DNA of 64,000 bases from Massilia brevitalea (GTDB lineage Bacteria > Pseudomonadota > Gammaproteobacteria > Burkholderiales > Burkholderiaceae_D). The translations under genes were made by a program, and so were the position numbers. The notes beneath the pieces are model-generated. The model did no database searches, had not been told where the DNA came from, and saw nothing but the letters and a program-made list of their open reading frames with translations. How positions within the stretch are numbered: the first letter of the stretch is position 1; each line of letters begins with the position of its first letter. Shown one piece after another: positions 44,486 to 53,815 of the stretch. The stretch is from NCBI RefSeq assembly GCF_030711405.1, contig NZ_JAULSI010000009.1, forward strand, positions 11,588-75,587. Direction: 5' to 3'.

Positions 44486-46717
44486 ATGATCAAGATGTCC
44501 AAGATGCATCGCCGCGTCGTGCTGGCGCTTGCCGCCCTGCCGGCCGTGGCCATGGCCCAGACCGACGCGCCGGCCCCGGCCCCGGCAGCGCAGGCTGCGC
44601 CGACTGCCGAACTGCAGACCGTCACCGTGACGGCCCAGCGCCGCAGCGAGAACATTCGCGACGTGCCGCTGGCCGTGAGCGCCCTGCGCGGCGAAAAGCT
44701 CGACGTCCTGACCTCGAGCGGCCAGGACATCCGCCTGCTCGCCGGCAAGCTGCCGAGCCTGAACGTGGAATCGTCGAACGGCCGTACCTTCCCGCGCTTC
44801 TACATCCGCGGCTACGGCAACACCGACTTCAACACCTTCGCCTCGCAGCCGGTCTCGCTGATCTATGACGACGTGGTGCAGGAAAACCCGATCCTGAAAG
44901 GCTTCCCGATCTTCGACGTGGCCAACGTCGAAGTGCTGCGCGGTCCGCAGGGCACGCTGTTCGGCCGCAACACCCCGGCCGGCGTGGTGAAGTTCGAATC
45001 CGAGAAGCCGCAGCTGGGCAAGACCGAGGGCTACTACAGCGCCTCGGTTGCCACCCACAAGACCGTGAACGTCGAAGGCGCCGTCAACGTGCCGCTGTCG
45101 GACACCGTGGCCATGCGCGTCTCGACCCTGCGCCAGCACCGCGACGACTACGTCAAGAACTACGCCGACCTGGCCATGACCCAGCGCAACGGCGACCTGG
45201 ACGGCTACAACGAACACGCCGAGCGCGTGCAGTTCCTGTACAAGCCGGACAATGCCTTCAATGCCCTGTTCAACCTGCACCAGCGCAGCACCACCGGCAG
45301 CGCCCGCCTGTTCCGCGCCAACCTGATCCGCTCGGGCAGCAACGACATCGTGCCGGGCCTGGATCTGGACCGCATCGTCACCAACGCCCAGAACTACCAG
45401 CGCCTCGGCACCCGCGGCGCCAACCTGCGCATGAGCTGGGACCTGGGCGACTACCGCCTGCATTCGGTCACCGGCTATGAAACCGTGGGCGACTACATCA
45501 GCCGCGGCGACATCGACGGCGGCATCGTCGGCGGCCCGGGCCGCGTGCCGTTCCAGGTCGAAACCGCCGGCTACATCGACCGCCTGGAGCAGTACAGCCA
45601 GGAATTCCGCGTCGAATCGGCCTACACCGGTCCGCTGAACTGGCAGGCCGGCGTCTACTGGTTCGAGGAAAACGCCACCGGCGGCAGCGACAACTTCAAC
45701 AGCACCACCGGCGCGCGCACCTCGGTGCTGGCCAGCCACCAGGACAACACCGCCTGGGCCGTGTTCGGCTCGGCCACCTACAAGGTCTCGCCAAGCTTCG
45801 ACCTGCGCGCCGGCCTGCGCTACACCAAGGACGAGAAGGACTTCAACACGGTGCGCGCCGTGAACGTGGTGCAGATCGGCGACACCTCGGTGAGTACCAA
45901 CAAGAACAAGGTCAGCTGGGACCTGAGCGGTACCTATAAACTGACGCAGGAAGTCAACGTGTACGGCCGCGTGGCCACCGGCTTCCGCGCGCCGAGTATC
46001 GCCGCCGCGTCGGCGTCGGTGCCGATTACCGTGGCCGATGCCGAAACCATCACCTCGGTCGAAGCCGGCGTGAAGGCCGATTTGTTCGACCGCCGCGGCC
46101 GCGTTGCCTTCTCGGTCTACGACTACACCATCAAGGACCAGCAGCTGACCGCCGTCGGTGGCCTGACGAACGCCAACCAGTTGCTGAATGCAGATAAAAC
46201 CAAGGGCCGCGGCGTCGAGCTCGACGTCGAAGCGGCAATCAGCCCGTCGCTGCGCCTGACGGCCAGCACCAGCTACAACTTCACGGAAATCCGTGACGCC
46301 AACCTGGTGGTGGCCCACTGCAGCGCCGCATGCACGGTGCGCGATCCGCTGGCGTCCACCGGCCGCGTGTACGTGAACGGCAACATCCTGCCGCAGGCGC
46401 CGCGCTGGATCGTGAACGCGACCGCGCGCTACAGCGTGCCGGTAGCCGACGGCGAGTTCTTCGTCTTCACCGACTGGTCGTACCGCAGCAAGATCAACTT
46501 CTTCCTGTACGAAGCAGCCGAGTTCACCGGCAAGCCGCTGACCGAAGGCGGCCTGCGCATGGGCTATACCTGGGCCAACGGCAAGTACGAGGCCGCCCTG
46601 TTCGGCCGCAACATCCTCGACGAGCGCCGCATTACCGGCGCCATCGACTTCAACAACCTGACCGGTTTTACCAACGAACCGCGTACCTGGGGTGTGCAAT
46701 TCAAGGGTAATTTCTGA
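44486..46717 (+). CDS. TonB-dependent outer-membrane receptor (FecA/FyuA-like plug)
   Basis: The 743-residue product has a signal peptide (cleaved near AMA-Q), a TonB-box-like TVTVTAQRR at about 40-48, a plug with NIRDVPLAVSAL and VLRGPQGTLFGRNTPAGVV, and a beta-barrel ending in Phe. The RSENIRDVPLAV and LRGPQGTLFGRN patterns are typical of the sugar- and siderophore-related receptors of environmental proteobacteria. The ligand is not known. It has a terminator 25 bp downstream and is not adjacent to an obvious partner transporter. The ATG at 44486 starts the signal peptide. Confidence 0.92.
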   Translation: MIKMSKMHRRVVLALAALPAVAMAQTDAPAPAPAAQAAPTAELQTVTVTAQRRSENIRDVPLAVSALRGEKLDVLTSSGQDIRLLAGKLPSLNVESSNGRTFPRFYIRGYGNTDFNTFASQPVSLIYDDVVQENPILKGFPIFDVANVEVLRGPQGTLFGRNTPAGVVKFESEKPQLGKTEGYYSASVATHKTVNVEGAVNVPLSDTVAMRVSTLRQHRDDYVKNYADLAMTQRNGDLDGYNEHAERVQFLYKPDNAFNALFNLHQRSTTGSARLFRANLIRSGSNDIVPGLDLDRIVTNAQNYQRLGTRGANLRMSWDLGDYRLHSVTGYETVGDYISRGDIDGGIVGGPGRVPFQVETAGYIDRLEQYSQEFRVESAYTGPLNWQAGVYWFEENATGGSDNFNSTTGARTSVLASHQDNTAWAVFGSATYKVSPSFDLRAGLRYTKDEKDFNTVRAVNVVQIGDTSVSTNKNKVSWDLSGTYKLTQEVNVYGRVATGFRAPSIAAASASVPITVADAETITSVEAGVKADLFDRRGRVAFSVYDYTIKDQQLTAVGGLTNANQLLNADKTKGRGVELDVEAAISPSLRLTASTSYNFTEIRDANLVVAHCSAACTVRDPLASTGRVYVNGNILPQAPRWIVNATARYSVPVADGEFFVFTDWSYRSKINFFLYEAAEFTGKPLTEGGLRMGYTWANGKYEAALFGRNILDERRITGAIDFNNLTGFTNEPRTWGVQFKGNF

Positions 46718-46741
46718 TTACAGGAACCTGACACAGCACAA

Positions 46742-46761
46742 GGCCGCGAGCGATCGCGGCC
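46742..46761 (+). terminator. Intrinsic terminator of the second TonB receptor gene
   Basis: The stem GGCCGCGA/TCGCGGCC with a 4-nt loop is followed by six T residues. Confidence 0.92.
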
Positions 46762-46767
46762 TTTTTT

Positions 46768-47076
46768 ATGCATGTTGGGAGGGGCTTATATCTTGTCTTA
46801 TTCCTAAGGTAATGAGTGTTGTGACGATGATAATGAATACGTACCATATGTTATTTGGCGTACATACAAATGTGGCAAATATTCCATGTTTTTGTTAAGT
46901 CAAGCACAGAAACCGTTGCGAAAGTGCTGCACACGATTCGAAATTCCCTTCATGCATATTTACTCGGGAGTAGTCTTTCCAAGCCGCCAGCAGAGGGCAA
47001 CTCCGGTAGGAGATAACTGGAGACACATAAAACAAGGCATCTCGCCTTGACGGAAAACTACACAAAAGGACGAACC
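46768..47076. other. AT-rich upstream region of the subtilase gene
   Basis: About 310 bp of lower-GC sequence without a gene. The last 120 bp can form small hairpins (CTCC-GGTA-GGAG near 47007; AAGGC-ATCTC-GCCTT near 47035) and are probably the 5' leader of the protease mRNA. No known riboswitch is recognised. Confidence 0.4.
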
Positions 47077-48906
47077 ATGAAGTCGATGCAATCGCTTTAT
47101 CCGAGCCTGTTGAAAGTCACCGCTGCACTGGCCGTTGTCGTGGGCCCGCTCCACGCCTCGGCGTCCGGTACGGCCGCTGTTCCCGACGCCGTTCCCGGCG
47201 CCGCCACGGAGCAGCAATACATCCTCCACACCGACCGCATGATCGTGAAGTACAAGGATGCGAAAGTCGTGAACGGCCGCGCCATGGTGCCGGCCGTGAC
47301 GGCGGCGCGCCAGTCGGTTGCCGACCGCGCCGGCCAGGACTACGGCGTCAAGCTGCAGGCCCTGCACGGCATCGCCACCGGCGCCAACGTCATGAAGCTG
47401 AGCCGCAAGATGTCGCTGACCGAAGCGCGCGCGCTGGCCAAGGAGATGATGGCGCGCGATCCGCAGATCGAGTACGCCGAGCCGGACCGCATCATGACCA
47501 AGATGATGACGCCGAACGACCCGCGCTACAGCGAGCAGTGGCACTACTTCGACGCGACCGGCGGCCTGCGCCTGCCGGCCGCCTGGGATAACTCGACCGG
47601 CGCCGGCATCCGCGTGGCCGTCATCGACACCGGCTTCCGTCCGCACGTCGACCTCTCCGGCCAGTTCCTGGCAGGCTACGACTTCATCTCCGACACCGCC
47701 GTTTCGAACGACGGCAACGGCCGCGACAGCGACGCCTCCGACCCGGGCGACGCCGTCACCGCCGGCGCCTGCTACGCCGGTTCGCCGGCATCGAGCTCGA
47801 GCTGGCACGGCACCCACGTGGCCGGCACCATTGCCGCCGCCACCAACAACGGCGTCGGCGTGGCCGGCGTCGCCTTTGGCGCGAAAGTCGTGCCGGTGCG
47901 CGTGCTCGGCAAGTGCGGCGGCTACACCTCGGACATTGCCGACGCCATCGTCTGGTCCTCGGGCGGCAGCGTCAGCGGCGTGCCGGCCATCGCGGCCCGC
48001 GCCCACGTCATCAACATGTCGCTCGGCGGCGGCGGCGCCTGCGACACCACCACCCAGAACGCGATCAACAGCGCCCGCTCGCGCGGCACCGTTGTCATCG
48101 TCGCAGCCGGCAACGAGAACCAGAACGCCTCGAACGCCAGCCCGGCGAATTGCTCGGGCGTGGTGACCGTGGCGGCGACCACCAAGGCCGGCGGCCGCGC
48201 TTCCTACTCGAACTACGGCACCGTGGTCGACGTGGCGGCGCCGGGCGGCGGTACCGGCGGCGGCGTGCTGTCGACCCTGAACAGCGGCACCAACGCACCA
48301 GGCTCGGACACCTACGCGTCCTACCAGGGCACCTCGATGGCCACCCCGCACGTGGCCGGCGTGGCCGCACTGATGCTGGCGAAAAACGGCGCGCTGACGC
48401 CGGACCAGATCGAGTCGAAGCTGAAGAGCACCGCGCGCGCCTTCCCGGCCACCTGCTCGGGTTGCGGCACGGGTATCGTCGACGCGGCAGCGGCCGTGGC
48501 CTCGGCCACTGGCGGCGGCGGCACCACGCCGACCGGGCCGACGATCGCCGAAAGCGAATCGAACAACACGATCGCCACCGCCGACGTCGTCAGCACCGCC
48601 AACACGACCGTGACCGGCAACATGGGTTCCAGCACCGACAGCGACTACTTCGTGGTCCAGCTGCCAGCCGGCAAAACCCTGACCGCGACCATGACGCCGG
48701 GCACCTCGACTGCCGACTACGACGTGTACATCTACAACAGCTCCGGCACCCAGCTGGCGCTGAGCGAAAACGGCGCCGGTGCGGCCGACACTGCCTCGGT
48801 GGCGAACACCACCACTGCTACTGCTGCCCGTTATGTGCGCGTCAAGTACTACAGCGGCGGCACCGGTTCGACCAACGGCAAGTACACGCTGCAGTTGGGC
48901 TGGTAA
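47077..48906 (+). CDS. Secreted subtilisin-like serine protease (S8) with PPC domain
   Basis: The 609-residue secreted protease has a signal peptide (to about residue 30), an I9-type pro-domain (IVKYKD to VEYAEPD-like IEYAEPDRIM), the S8 catalytic domain and a C-terminal pre-peptidase domain (about 515-609) that is often removed after secretion. The catalytic triad is in VIDTG (Asp), HGTHVAGT (His) and GTSMATPHV (Ser). A Thr/Gly linker precedes the PPC domain. The ATG at 47077 has AAGGA 6 nt upstream. It has its own terminator. Confidence 0.95.
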   Translation: MKSMQSLYPSLLKVTAALAVVVGPLHASASGTAAVPDAVPGAATEQQYILHTDRMIVKYKDAKVVNGRAMVPAVTAARQSVADRAGQDYGVKLQALHGIATGANVMKLSRKMSLTEARALAKEMMARDPQIEYAEPDRIMTKMMTPNDPRYSEQWHYFDATGGLRLPAAWDNSTGAGIRVAVIDTGFRPHVDLSGQFLAGYDFISDTAVSNDGNGRDSDASDPGDAVTAGACYAGSPASSSSWHGTHVAGTIAAATNNGVGVAGVAFGAKVVPVRVLGKCGGYTSDIADAIVWSSGGSVSGVPAIAARAHVINMSLGGGGACDTTTQNAINSARSRGTVVIVAAGNENQNASNASPANCSGVVTVAATTKAGGRASYSNYGTVVDVAAPGGGTGGGVLSTLNSGTNAPGSDTYASYQGTSMATPHVAGVAALMLAKNGALTPDQIESKLKSTARAFPATCSGCGTGIVDAAAAVASATGGGGTTPTGPTIAESESNNTIATADVVSTANTTVTGNMGSSTDSDYFVVQLPAGKTLTATMTPGTSTADYDVYIYNSSGTQLALSENGAGAADTASVANTTTATAARYVRVKYYSGGTGSTNGKYTLQLGW

Positions 48907-48940
48907 TTGTTCCGATAACAGTCGAGTACCAAGGGTGATT

Positions 48941-48962
48941 GACGCGCGGCTTGCCGCGCGTC
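48941..48962 (+). terminator. Intrinsic terminator of the subtilase gene
   Basis: The stem GACGCGCGG/CCGCGCGTC with a 4-nt loop is followed by six T residues. Confidence 0.92.
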
Positions 48963-48991
48963 TTTTTTATTGGTGAACGGTTAGCGCTGAC

Positions 48992-49198
48992 CCGTACGGT
49001 GGGCACTCCGTGCCCACGCGGAACGATGCGTCATCGGCGGCTGGTGTGTAGTGGTAGTCGTCGCATGTTGATGAGTATCCAAAAGAAAAGAGTTAGCGTT
49101 TGCTCTTTTGGAGACGTCAACAATCGCCATCGTGCGCGTTTAGCACCAGAGCCAACACAGCGCCACGTTCCGCGTGGGCACGGGGTGCCCACCGTACG
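48992..49198. repeat. REP pair, type B (forward 48992-49025, reverse 49166-49198)
   Basis: Two units with CCGTACGG outer and GCGGAACG inner flanks enclose 140 bp. They lie between the subtilase terminator and dinB. The rest of the 345-bp gap has no recognised gene. Confidence 0.9.
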
Positions 49199-49240
49199 AT
49201 GGCCGCCGCTAACGCTTGCATCAAACGATAATTGACGAGA

Positions 49241-49260
49241 TACTGTATGGAATGACAGTA
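49241..49260. promoter_or_regulatory. LexA (SOS) box of dinB
   Basis: The site is CTGT-N8-ACAG with TA before and TA after, matching the classical SOS-box ends. A possible -35 TTGACG lies at 49232-49237. The box covers the ATG at 49252, which suggests translation may start at the GTG at 49282. Confidence 0.78.
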
Positions 49261-50358
49261 GTCGGCCCCGCCGCCGCCCGAGTGAACGCCCCCGCACGTA
49301 AAATCATCCATTGCGACTGCGACTGCTTCTACGCGTCGGTCGAGATGCGCGACGATCCGTCCTTGCGCGGCCGGCCGCTGGCCGTGGGCGGCCGCCAGGA
49401 CCAGCGCGGCGTGGTGGCGACCTGCAACTACGAGGCGCGCCGCTACGGCATCCACTCGGCCATGGCCACCGCCCAGGCCGTCAAGCTGTGCCCGGAGCTG
49501 GTGATCATTCCGCCGGCAATGGAAAAGTACCGCATCGCCTCGGGGCAGATCATGGACATCTACCGCGACTACACGGACCTCGTCGAACCGCTGTCGCTGG
49601 ACGAAGCCTACCTGGACGTGACCAACTCGCCGCACTGCAAGAACAGCGCGACCCTGATCGCCCAGGAAATCCGGCGCCGCATCTTCGAGACCGTGGGCAT
49701 CACGGCCTCGGCCGGCGTGGCGCCGAACAAGTTCGTGGCGAAGATCGCCAGCGACTGGAACAAGCCCGACGGCCTGTTCCTGGTGCGCCCGGACGAGGTG
49801 GAGGCCTTTGTCGCCGCGCTGCCGGTGAAGAAATTGCACGGCGTCGGCAAGGTGACCGCCGCCAAGATGAACAACCTGGGCCTGCAGACCTGCGCCGATT
49901 TGCGCGAGTGGAGCATGCAAAAGCTGCAGGAACACTTCGGCAGCTTCGGCGCGCGTCTGCACGATCTGTCGCGCGGCATCGATTTTCGCGAGGTGAGTCC
50001 GGAGCGCGAGCGCAAGTCGGTCAGCACCGAGGAAACCTACACCCCGGACATTCCGGACTTGCCGGGCTGCCTGGCGCTGCTGCCCGATCTGCACGAACAC
50101 CTGCTGGGCCGTATCAAGCGCGCCGGTGCCGAAAAATTCATCAACAAGCTGTTTGTGAAGATCAAATTTTCAGACTTCCAGCAGACCACGGTGGAGTGTG
50201 TCGGCTATACGCCACACCTGCCGACCTTTGCCCGGCTGATGGAAATCGGCTGGCAGCGCGCCAGCCGCCCGGTACGCCTGCTGGGCGTGGGCGTGCGCCT
50301 GGGCGACACCGAACATGTTGAACAGCTGAGCCTGTTTGACGAACACACAAGGCATTGA
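49252..50358 (+). CDS. dinB: DNA polymerase IV (Y-family, DinB)
   Basis: DinB is a translesion polymerase induced by DNA damage. The 368-residue product has the palm signature IHCDCDCFYASVE (the betaproteobacterial variant of HVDMDAFYASVE), the catalytic SLDEAYLD, the thumb helix-hairpin-helix KLHGVGKVTAAKM and the C-terminal beta-clamp binding QLSLF. The start is uncertain: an ATG at 49252 lies inside a LexA box, and a GTG at 49282 gives MNAPARKIIHCD, closer to the usual N-terminus. The frame is open further upstream. It lies 87 bp before rdgC. Confidence 0.94.
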   Translation: MTVVGPAAARVNAPARKIIHCDCDCFYASVEMRDDPSLRGRPLAVGGRQDQRGVVATCNYEARRYGIHSAMATAQAVKLCPELVIIPPAMEKYRIASGQIMDIYRDYTDLVEPLSLDEAYLDVTNSPHCKNSATLIAQEIRRRIFETVGITASAGVAPNKFVAKIASDWNKPDGLFLVRPDEVEAFVAALPVKKLHGVGKVTAAKMNNLGLQTCADLREWSMQKLQEHFGSFGARLHDLSRGIDFREVSPERERKSVSTEETYTPDIPDLPGCLALLPDLHEHLLGRIKRAGAEKFINKLFVKIKFSDFQQTTVECVGYTPHLPTFARLMEIGWQRASRPVRLLGVGVRLGDTEHVEQLSLFDEHTRH

Positions 50359-50445
50359 AAAAGCGTGTGTTGCTACCCGAAAATAGGGTGGCTTCAGCGT
50401 GTAAAATGTCGTTCCCGTGAAATCCTGAAACAACAGAAAGCAACT

Positions 50446-51342
50446 ATGTGGTTCAAGAATCTTCAGATCTACCGTCTGCCCGCCAATTGGGACTTCGCCC
50501 CTGAAAAAATGGAAGAGGCGCTGCAGTCGCAGGCCTTTACGCCGGCCAGCAGCAACGAATTGCTGCGCCAGGGCTGGGATGCGCCACGTCCGAACGGCAA
50601 GCTGGTCCACGTGGTCAACAAGCAGATGCTGATGATGCTGGGTACGGAAAAGAAACTGCTGCCAAGCTCGGTGATCAACCAGGTCGCCAAGGCCAAGGCC
50701 GTCGAGATGGAAGAGCAGCAAGGCTTCCCGCCAGGTAAAAAGGCGATGAAGGAACTGAAGGAGCGCGTGGCAGAGGAACTGCTGCCGCGCGCATTCACCA
50801 TCCGCAGCAACACCTGGACCTGGATCGACCCGGTCAACGGCTGGCTCGTGATCGACGCCGCCAGCCCGGCCAAGGCCGACGAAGTCATCAAGCTGCTGCT
50901 GAAAGCCGTGGACCGCCTGCCGCTGGAATCGCTGCGCGTGCAGCGCTCGCCGGTGGCCGTGATGACCGGCTGGCTTGAATCCGACGAAGCGCCGTACAAC
51001 TTCACGATCGACCAGGACACCGAACTGCGCGCCACCGGCGAAAGCCGCGCCGCCGTGCGTTACGTGAAGCACTCGCTCGATCCGGAAGACATCCGCCGCC
51101 ACATCGCCTCGGGCAAGCAGTGCACCCGCCTTGCCATGACCTGGAACAGCCGCGTGTCGTTCGTGCTGACCGAATCGCTGGCGATCAAGGGCGTCAAGCC
51201 GCTGGACGTGATCAAGGAAGGCGAAACCGTCACCTACAGCGACGACGAGCGTTTCGATAACGACATCGTGCTGATGACGGGTGAGTTGTCGAAGATGCTG
51301 ACGGACGTGGTGGAAGCGCTGGGCGGCGAAGCCAAGGCGTAA
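50446..51342 (+). CDS. rdgC: Recombination-associated protein RdgC
   Basis: RdgC forms a ring-shaped dimer that binds double-stranded DNA and modulates RecA. The 298-residue protein starts [11 protein letters not shown] and carries the family segments LLPSSVINQ and [12 protein letters not shown], plus the C-terminal [17 protein letters not shown]. The length is normal. An upstream in-frame extension to 50365 lacks RBS support. It follows dinB on the same strand, and a type A REP begins 7 bp beyond its stop. Confidence 0.94.
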   Translation: MWFKNLQIYRLPANWDFAPEKMEEALQSQAFTPASSNELLRQGWDAPRPNGKLVHVVNKQMLMMLGTEKKLLPSSVINQVAKAKAVEMEEQQGFPPGKKAMKELKERVAEELLPRAFTIRSNTWTWIDPVNGWLVIDAASPAKADEVIKLLLKAVDRLPLESLRVQRSPVAVMTGWLESDEAPYNFTIDQDTELRATGESRAAVRYVKHSLDPEDIRRHIASGKQCTRLAMTWNSRVSFVLTESLAIKGVKPLDVIKEGETVTYSDDERFDNDIVLMTGELSKMLTDVVEALGGEAKA

Positions 51343-51348
51343 AGGGTC

Positions 51349-51452
51349 GTAGGGTGGGTACTCGTACCCACCAAATGTGCCGCGGCATACCGCCACGGTC
51401 ACCATGGCGATCGATCATGCGCCGATGTGGTGGGTACGAGTACCCACCCTAC
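51349..51452. repeat. REP pair, type A (forward 51349-51372, reverse 51429-51452)
   Basis: Two units with the loop TACTCGTA and its complement TACGAGTA, between the convergent rdgC and catalase genes. The GGTGGG stems are intact, and the GCGG edge is missing (CCACC ends). Confidence 0.88.
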
Positions 51453-51457
51453 AAAAA

Positions 51458-51475
51458 CGGACCCAAAAGGGTCCG
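51458..51475. terminator. Bidirectional terminator between rdgC and the catalase gene
   Basis: The stem CGGACCC/GGGTCCG with an AAAA loop has A5 before and T4 after. It can end both convergent transcripts. Confidence 0.85.
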
Positions 51476-51503
51476 TTTTGCTTTTCAGCGCGGCGATTAC
51501 GAC

Positions 51504-53102
51504 TTACTTTGCCGCCACTTCCTCGCTGGTCGCCGGCTCCTCGCTCTTATTGTCGGTATAGGTTGCCCCCTGGCGATCCGCATGCGGCGCCGGCTTGCCT
51601 GGCAGCGGCGGCAGGGCCTTGGCCTTTTCCAGGTCGATGCCGGCAATCTCCGCCACGCGGCGCCCGTAATCCTCGTCGCAATGCCACAGGTGCCAGACCA
51701 TGCGCAGCTGGATCACTTCCGGGCACTGCTTCAGGTCGCCGCCGACGTTGTTGACCAGGTCGTCGCGCTCCCAGTCCTCGAAAGTGCGGTAGCGGTCGCC
51801 GGCCTGCTTGTAGTCGGCCGCGGTCGAGGTGGTCTGGTAGCGGCCGAGGTGGCCTTCCACGTACTGGTGGTAGTCGCGCTGCGGCTGCGGCGCTTCCTGC
51901 AAACCGCCCATCAGGCTCGGCTCGTAGTTGATGTGCTTGCTCTCGCCGCCATCGTCCACGTAATACGCCATCTGGCCGTCGCGCTGGTTGGTCTTGGCAC
52001 GCGCGCGTTCCTGCGGTGCATTGATCGGCAATTGCAGGTAGTTGGGACCGATGCGGTAGCGCTGGGTGTCCGAGTAGGACAGGGTGCGGCCCTGCAGCAT
52101 CTTGTCGTCAGAAAAATCGATGCCGTCGACCAGCACGCCGGTGCCGAAGGCGGATTGCTCGGTTTCCGCGAAGACGTTGTCCGGGTTTTTATCGAGCACC
52201 ATGCGGCCCGCCGGCAGCAGCGGGAACTGGTCTTCCGGCCAGCGCTTGGTGTCGTCCAGCGGGTCGAAGTCGAGCTCGGGGTGCTCGCCGTCGGCCATGA
52301 TCTGGATACAGAATTCCCATTCCGGATAATCGCCGCGCTCGATCGCCTGGTAGAGGTCGCGCGTGGCGTGGCTGGTGTCGGTGGCCTGGATCTCGGACGC
52401 CTGCTGCGCCGTGAGGTTGCGCACGCCTTGCCGCGGCTGCCAGTGGAAGCGCACCAGATGCGCCACGCCTTCGTCGTTGATCAACTTGTACGTGTTGACG
52501 CCGGAACCTTCCATTTCGCGGTAGTTGGCAGGGATGCCCCATGGGCTCTTGACCCAGGTAACCATGTGCAGCGATTCCGGGTGGTTCGCAATGAAGTCGT
52601 AGAAGCGCCATGGCTCCTGCTGGTTGGTCACCGGATCCGGCTTGAAGGCGTGGATCATGTCCGGGAACTTGATCGCATCGCGGATGAAGAAAACTTTCAG
52701 GTTGTTGCCGACCAGGTCCCAGTTGCCTTCGACGGTTTTCAGTTTCACGGCAAAGCCGCGCGGGTCGCGTGCCGTTTCTGGCGACTCCTTGCCACCGATC
52801 ACGGTCGAGAAGCGCACGAAAGTCGGCGTTTGCACGCCGACCTCGGTGAGGACCTTGGCGCGGGTGTACTTGGATGCCGGTTCGTCGCCGATCTTGCCGT
52901 AGGCCTCGAAATAGCCATGGGCGCCGGTGCCGCGCGCATGCACCACGCGTTCGGGAATGCGTTCGCGGTCGAAGTGGGTGATCTTTTCGATGAACTGGTA
53001 GTTCTCGAGCGTGGCCGGACCGCGTTCGCCGACGGAACGCAGCGACTGGTTGTCGCGCACGGGGTGGCCCTGGCGCGTAGTCAGGATAGGACGGTCGGAC
53101 AT
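51504..53102 (-). CDS. Monofunctional haem catalase
   Basis: The enzyme breaks down hydrogen peroxide. The 532-residue protein has the distal site [15 protein letters not shown] (active-site His) and Asn in DLVGNN, and the proximal haem-ligand signature R-x-L-x-Y-x-D-x-x-x-x-R ([12 protein letters not shown]; the usual Phe is Leu here). The length is that of clade 3 small-subunit catalases with a slightly longer C-terminal tail rich in Glu and Lys. No OxyR site was sought in detail. It is transcribed alone. Confidence 0.95.
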   Translation of the reverse strand: MSDRPILTTRQGHPVRDNQSLRSVGERGPATLENYQFIEKITHFDRERIPERVVHARGTGAHGYFEAYGKIGDEPASKYTRAKVLTEVGVQTPTFVRFSTVIGGKESPETARDPRGFAVKLKTVEGNWDLVGNNLKVFFIRDAIKFPDMIHAFKPDPVTNQQEPWRFYDFIANHPESLHMVTWVKSPWGIPANYREMEGSGVNTYKLINDEGVAHLVRFHWQPRQGVRNLTAQQASEIQATDTSHATRDLYQAIERGDYPEWEFCIQIMADGEHPELDFDPLDDTKRWPEDQFPLLPAGRMVLDKNPDNVFAETEQSAFGTGVLVDGIDFSDDKMLQGRTLSYSDTQRYRIGPNYLQLPINAPQERARAKTNQRDGQMAYYVDDGGESKHINYEPSLMGGLQEAPQPQRDYHQYVEGHLGRYQTTSTAADYKQAGDRYRTFEDWERDDLVNNVGGDLKQCPEVIQLRMVWHLWHCDEDYGRRVAEIAGIDLEKAKALPPLPGKPAPHADRQGATYTDNKSEEPATSEEVAAK

Positions 53103-53192
53103 GGGAAACTCTCCTCTCTGTTCACGGGAGAGAAAAGTATAGGAACTTACGCTTGAGGGCAGCGCCCGGCTGCCCTTGGGAAACCCAGCTGC

Positions 53193-53678
53193 TTACAGCG
53201 GCTGGAAGACGCCGGCGGCGCGATTTTTCGTCACGTTGTCCCAGGCAAATACCTGGCCATTCATCGCCACGTAGACGCCGGCCGGCAGGGTTTGCGCGGC
53301 GGCGCAGGCAAAGCCGAGGTTGAAGAGGGCGTCGGAGTTGGCGATTTCGTAGGGAATCATGGCGCCGGTCAGCACGATGGTCTTGCCGAGGTCGGTGGCG
53401 CCGAGCACGCCGGCGGTCTCGCGCATGGTGTCGGTGCCGTGGACGATGACGATGGCTTTCTCGGCAGCGGCCTGGCAGGACGCCAATACGCGGGCGCGGT
53501 CTTCGTCCCCCATGTCGAGCGAATCGAGCAGGGGCAGCACTTCGAGCTCGACCGGAATGGTCATGCGGGCACGGGCGATGACTGCCGGCAGGTGGCTGTC
53601 GGCAAAGCCGAGCACACCTTTCAGTTCGTTGTAATGTTTGTCGAAGGTGCCGCCGGTGGCGATGAGGCGCAAAGTCAT
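53193..53678 (-). CDS. Small asparaginase-like protein (N-terminal domain only)
   Basis: The 161-residue protein covers only the N-terminal domain of the L-asparaginase family. It retains the TGGT motif (residues 8-11) and HGTDTM, which supply the catalytic Thr residues, and LTGAMIP. The C-terminal domain that completes the active site in the normal 330-residue enzyme is absent. Short forms of this kind are found in betaproteobacteria, so it may be genuine rather than a fragment. The ATG at 53678 gives the family start; earlier in-frame ATGs exist (53741, 53714). Confidence 0.85.
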   Translation of the reverse strand: MTLRLIATGGTFDKHYNELKGVLGFADSHLPAVIARARMTIPVELEVLPLLDSLDMGDEDRARVLASCQAAAEKAIVIVHGTDTMRETAGVLGATDLGKTIVLTGAMIPYEIANSDALFNLGFACAAAQTLPAGVYVAMNGQVFAWDNVTKNRAAGVFQPL

Positions 53679-53815
53679 ATCGGTTTGTAAAGGCAGTGAA
53701 AAAAGGTGGCTCATGATAGCCGCAAATCGTAGTGTATCCATATGTGACTGCGCTAGAATCAGCCGGATCGGATGAGTAGACTGCTGTCTTTGCCAGGCAT
53801 TTGCCTAAGATAAAA

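Noticed and set aside
46930..47050. Possible cyclic di-GMP riboswitch before the subtilase
   Set aside because: CTCCGGTAGG resembles part of the GEMM-I core, but the two conserved GCAAA segments and the expected stems are missing.
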